Origin: an uncultured Anaerococcus sp.
GTDB lineage: Bacteria; Bacillota; Clostridia; Tissierellales; Peptoniphilaceae
DNA length: 64,000 nt
Direction of reading: 5' to 3'
Assembly: GCF_943912825.1 (NCBI RefSeq)
Contig: NZ_CALTUX010000002.1
Coordinates: 20,888-84,887 of the forward strand
Position 1 is the stretch's first letter; every line of letters begins with the position of its first letter. Positions 62,273 to 64,000 of this stretch are shown piece after piece. Made by a program: the position numbers and the translations under genes. The notes under the pieces are model-generated. The model searched no databases. It worked only from the letters and a program-made list of their open reading frames with translations, and was not told where the DNA came from.

Positions 62273-62497
62273 ATGCCTATTACATTTTATAGCATAGGTG
62301 ATACAGTCGAAGTAATCAAACTTAAGGGCGATGAAAAGATTATAAAACACCTAAATAACCTAGGTTTTGCTAAAGGTAGAATAATAAAGCTTTTGAATTT
62401 TGATGGGGTCAACTACATATTTACTATTGATGATAATAGATTTGCCCTTAATAAAGAATTAGCTAGTAAGATAATTGTTAAGGAGGTAGCAGCCTAA
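62273..62497 (+). CDS. feoA: FeoA-domain protein, first
   Basis: 74-residue SH3-like domain protein that assists the FeoB ferrous iron permease on the cytoplasmic side. YSIGDTVEVIKLKGDEKIIKHLNNLGFAKGRIIKLL follows the FeoA pattern of a Gly-rich first strand, a helix with LxxLGF and a Gly before the next strand. GAGGAGAG precedes the start. Its stop overlaps the start of the second feoA gene (TAATG). Confidence 0.92.
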   Translation: MPITFYSIGDTVEVIKLKGDEKIIKHLNNLGFAKGRIIKLLNFDGVNYIFTIDDNRFALNKELASKIIVKEVAA

Positions 62498-62724
62498 TGC
62501 CATTTTTAAATGAAGTGCCAGTAGGGGATACTGTAAAAGTTGTAAAACTTGAGGGCGATGGCCCTACAAAAAGAAGAATTATGGATATGGGAATTACAAA
62601 AAATACAGAAATTTTTGTAAGAAAACTTGCTCCACTAGGTGATCCTATCCAAATTAACCTAAGAGGTTATGAACTAAGTATTAGAAAAGAAGATGCGAAG
62701 AATATAAGAGTGGAAAAGATATGA
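62497..62724 (+). CDS. feoA: FeoA-domain protein, second
   Basis: 75 residues, another FeoA domain: VPVGDTVKVVKLEGDGPTKRRIMDMGITKNTEIFVRKLAPLGDPIQINLRGYELSIRKEDA. This copy has the full RRIMDMGI and APLGDPI-x-I-x-L-R-GYELSIR patterns of classical FeoA, whereas the first copy is more divergent. Two FeoA genes before feoB are common in clostridia-like anaerobes. ATGA overlap with feoB shows coupling. Confidence 0.95.
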   Translation: MPFLNEVPVGDTVKVVKLEGDGPTKRRIMDMGITKNTEIFVRKLAPLGDPIQINLRGYELSIRKEDAKNIRVEKI

Positions 62725-64000
62725 GTATAAGAATAGCACTTGCTGGTAACCCAAACTCAGGTAAGACCACCCTATTTAATGCCCTAACAGGCTCAAATCA
62801 AAGGGTAGGTAACTGGCCAGGGGTTACTGTTGATAAAAAAGAAGGCGTATTAAAAGGCCACAAAGACGTAATAATAGAAGACTTGCCAGGTATTTATTCA
62901 CTTTCTCCATATACAATGGAAGAAGTTGTTTCAAGAGAATATCTAATCAATGACAGACCTGACTTAATAGTAAACCTAGTAGATGGTTCAAACCTAGTTA
63001 GAAACCTCTACCTTACAAGCCAACTAGCAGAACTAGAAATCCCAATGGTTATATCCTTAAACATGATGGATATAGTTAAATCAAAGGGAGATAAGATTGA
63101 CATCAAGGCCCTAGAAGAAAAACTAAATATTCCTATAGTTGAAACTGTTGCAGCTAGGGAAAAGGGTGTTGATAAATTAATAGCGAAAATATTAGAAGTT
63201 GCAAAAGATGGTCAAAAACCAAAAGAAATGGCCTTTGATGCTGACTTAGAAGAAGCCCTTAAACCAATTGAAGCTGGCTTAAAGCCAATAGTTGGTGAAG
63301 ATTTATCTAGATATTATTCAATCAAGGCCTTCGAAAATGACGAAGAATCACTAGGCCATATCAAGCTTACAAGCGAATTAAAAACTAAGGTAGAAGAGGC
63401 TAGAAATAAGCTAGAAAAAGAACTAGAAGATGATGCTGAATCAATCATCACCACAGCTAGATATGAAAACTTAGCTAATCTTTCAAGCGATGTCCTAGTC
63501 AAGGCTCCACCAAAGGTAAGCCTTACAGATAAGGTTGATAAGATTGTAACCAGTAGAATCTTAGGTCTACCAATCTTTGCCCTAGTAATGTTTTTGGTAT
63601 TTTTCGGTGCAGTTTATGAACATTCACCAGGAACCATGGGCACAGATTTAGTAAATGGTTTCTTTGAAGATACCCTAATACCAGCAGTTGGATCATGGAT
63701 GGAAGGCGCTAATGTAAACCCAGTTATTCAATCATTGATAACAGATGGAGCTCTTGCAGGTGTGGGAGCAGTACTTGGATTCTTACCACAAATGATGGTT
63801 CTATTTGCCCTATTATCAATCCTAGAAGATATAGGATATATGGCAAGGGTAGCCTTCATCATGGACAGACTCTTTAGAAGATTTGGTCTATCTGGTAAAT
63901 CATTCATCCCAGCCATGGTTGCAACAGGATGTGGTGTACCTGGTATCCAAGCATCAAGAACAATCGAAAATGAAAGAGATAGAAAGATTACAATCATGAC
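62721..64000 (+). CDS. feoB: Ferrous iron transporter FeoB, N-terminal part (runs off the window)
   Basis: At least 426 residues, cut by the right edge. The N-terminal G domain has G1 GNPNSGKTTLFNALTG, the effector loop QRVGNWPGVTVDKKEG and G3 DLPGIYSLSPYT. G4, normally NxxD, reads LNMMDI. A helical linker (GDI-like) follows to about residue 270, then the first membrane helices (ILGLPIFALVMFLVFFG), ALLSILEDIGYMARVAFIMDRL and ATGCGVPGIQASRTI, the pore motif with its conserved Cys. It imports Fe2+ under anaerobic conditions. The end of the gene and its C-terminal gate helices lie outside the window. Confidence 0.96.
   Translation, partial: MSIRIALAGNPNSGKTTLFNALTGSNQRVGNWPGVTVDKKEGVLKGHKDVIIEDLPGIYSLSPYTMEEVVSREYLINDRPDLIVNLVDGSNLVRNLYLTSQLAELEIPMVISLNMMDIVKSKGDKIDIKALEEKLNIPIVETVAAREKGVDKLIAKILEVAKDGQKPKEMAFDADLEEALKPIEAGLKPIVGEDLSRYYSIKAFENDEESLGHIKLTSELKTKVEEARNKLEKELEDDAESIITTARYENLANLSSDVLVKAPPKVSLTDKVDKIVTSRILGLPIFALVMFLVFFGAVYEHSPGTMGTDLVNGFFEDTLIPAVGSWMEGANVNPVIQSLITDGALAGVGAVLGFLPQMMVLFALLSILEDIGYMARVAFIMDRLFRRFGLSGKSFIPAMVATGCGVPGIQASRTIENERDRKITIM

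Overview
The window is 64 kb of low-GC, AGG/ATA-rich Gram-positive DNA. It carries SpaA-type pili with class C sortases, amaP/asp23, rex, glpP, rubredoxin, a HydE maturase and FeoB, and it has no sporulation or motility genes. Together these suggest a strictly anaerobic Firmicute of the Peptoniphilaceae type (Anaerococcus or a relative). That placement is inference from gene content and codon style. Genes sit in short, tightly packed, often overlapping operons separated by clear intrinsic terminators.

Layout. 1-3.6 kb: UgpB-like ABC importer (ATPase, two permeases, lipoprotein). 3.7-5.4 kb: arginine deiminase behind an attenuator-like leader, and a small membrane protein. 5.4-5.7 kb: a compact convergent gene pair with direct repeats and a shared bidirectional terminator, read here as an Fst/par-type type I toxin-antitoxin module. 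5.8-12.6 kb: uracil permease, NADH:rubredoxin-reductase-like flavoprotein, GNAT, a UvrD-like helicase fused to an Fe-S PD-(D/E)XK nuclease, PadR, RsuA-type pseudouridine synthase. 12.6-24.6 kb: a glycerol island: glpP, glpK, a GlpA-like dehydrogenase with its partner flavoprotein and a DUF1667 protein, then (beyond a large subtilase-like exoprotein) glpF and a second GlpA-like gene. Four leaders share an AGAGA...GAGC element at the base of a hairpin, most followed by a U-tract, so GlpP antitermination probably links them. Two of them also have cre-like sites at the start point.

24.7-34.4 kb: zinc-ribbon membrane protein, a GH13 relative without its catalytic aspartates, a gene remnant and a structured repeat next to tRNA-Pro, Sir2 deacylase, CofE-like ligase, YitT, a surface protein, rubredoxin and an anti-sigma-like ATPase. 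34.4-42.7 kb: TypA, Rex, ABC-F, the AmaP/DUF2273/Asp23 envelope-stress operon, AI-2E transporter, thiamine pyrophosphokinase. 42.8-49.3 kb: second AI-2E transporter, possible cysteine peptidase, malQ and glgP for glycogen/maltodextrin use, and a ZIP transporter broken by a 2-base deletion. 49.4-55.5 kb: alpha/beta hydrolase, then a pilus locus of one pilin and three sortases. 55.7-64 kb: AGCS symporter, S41 protease, acyl-ACP thioesterase, degenerate HD protein, HydE, threonine aldolase, and feoA-feoA-feoB under a Fur-like operator; feoB runs off the window.

The most notable items are the type I toxin-antitoxin module at 5.43-5.68 kb, the GlpP leader family, and two structured intergenic elements (21.93-22.09 kb and 28.65-28.90 kb) that no gene explains.
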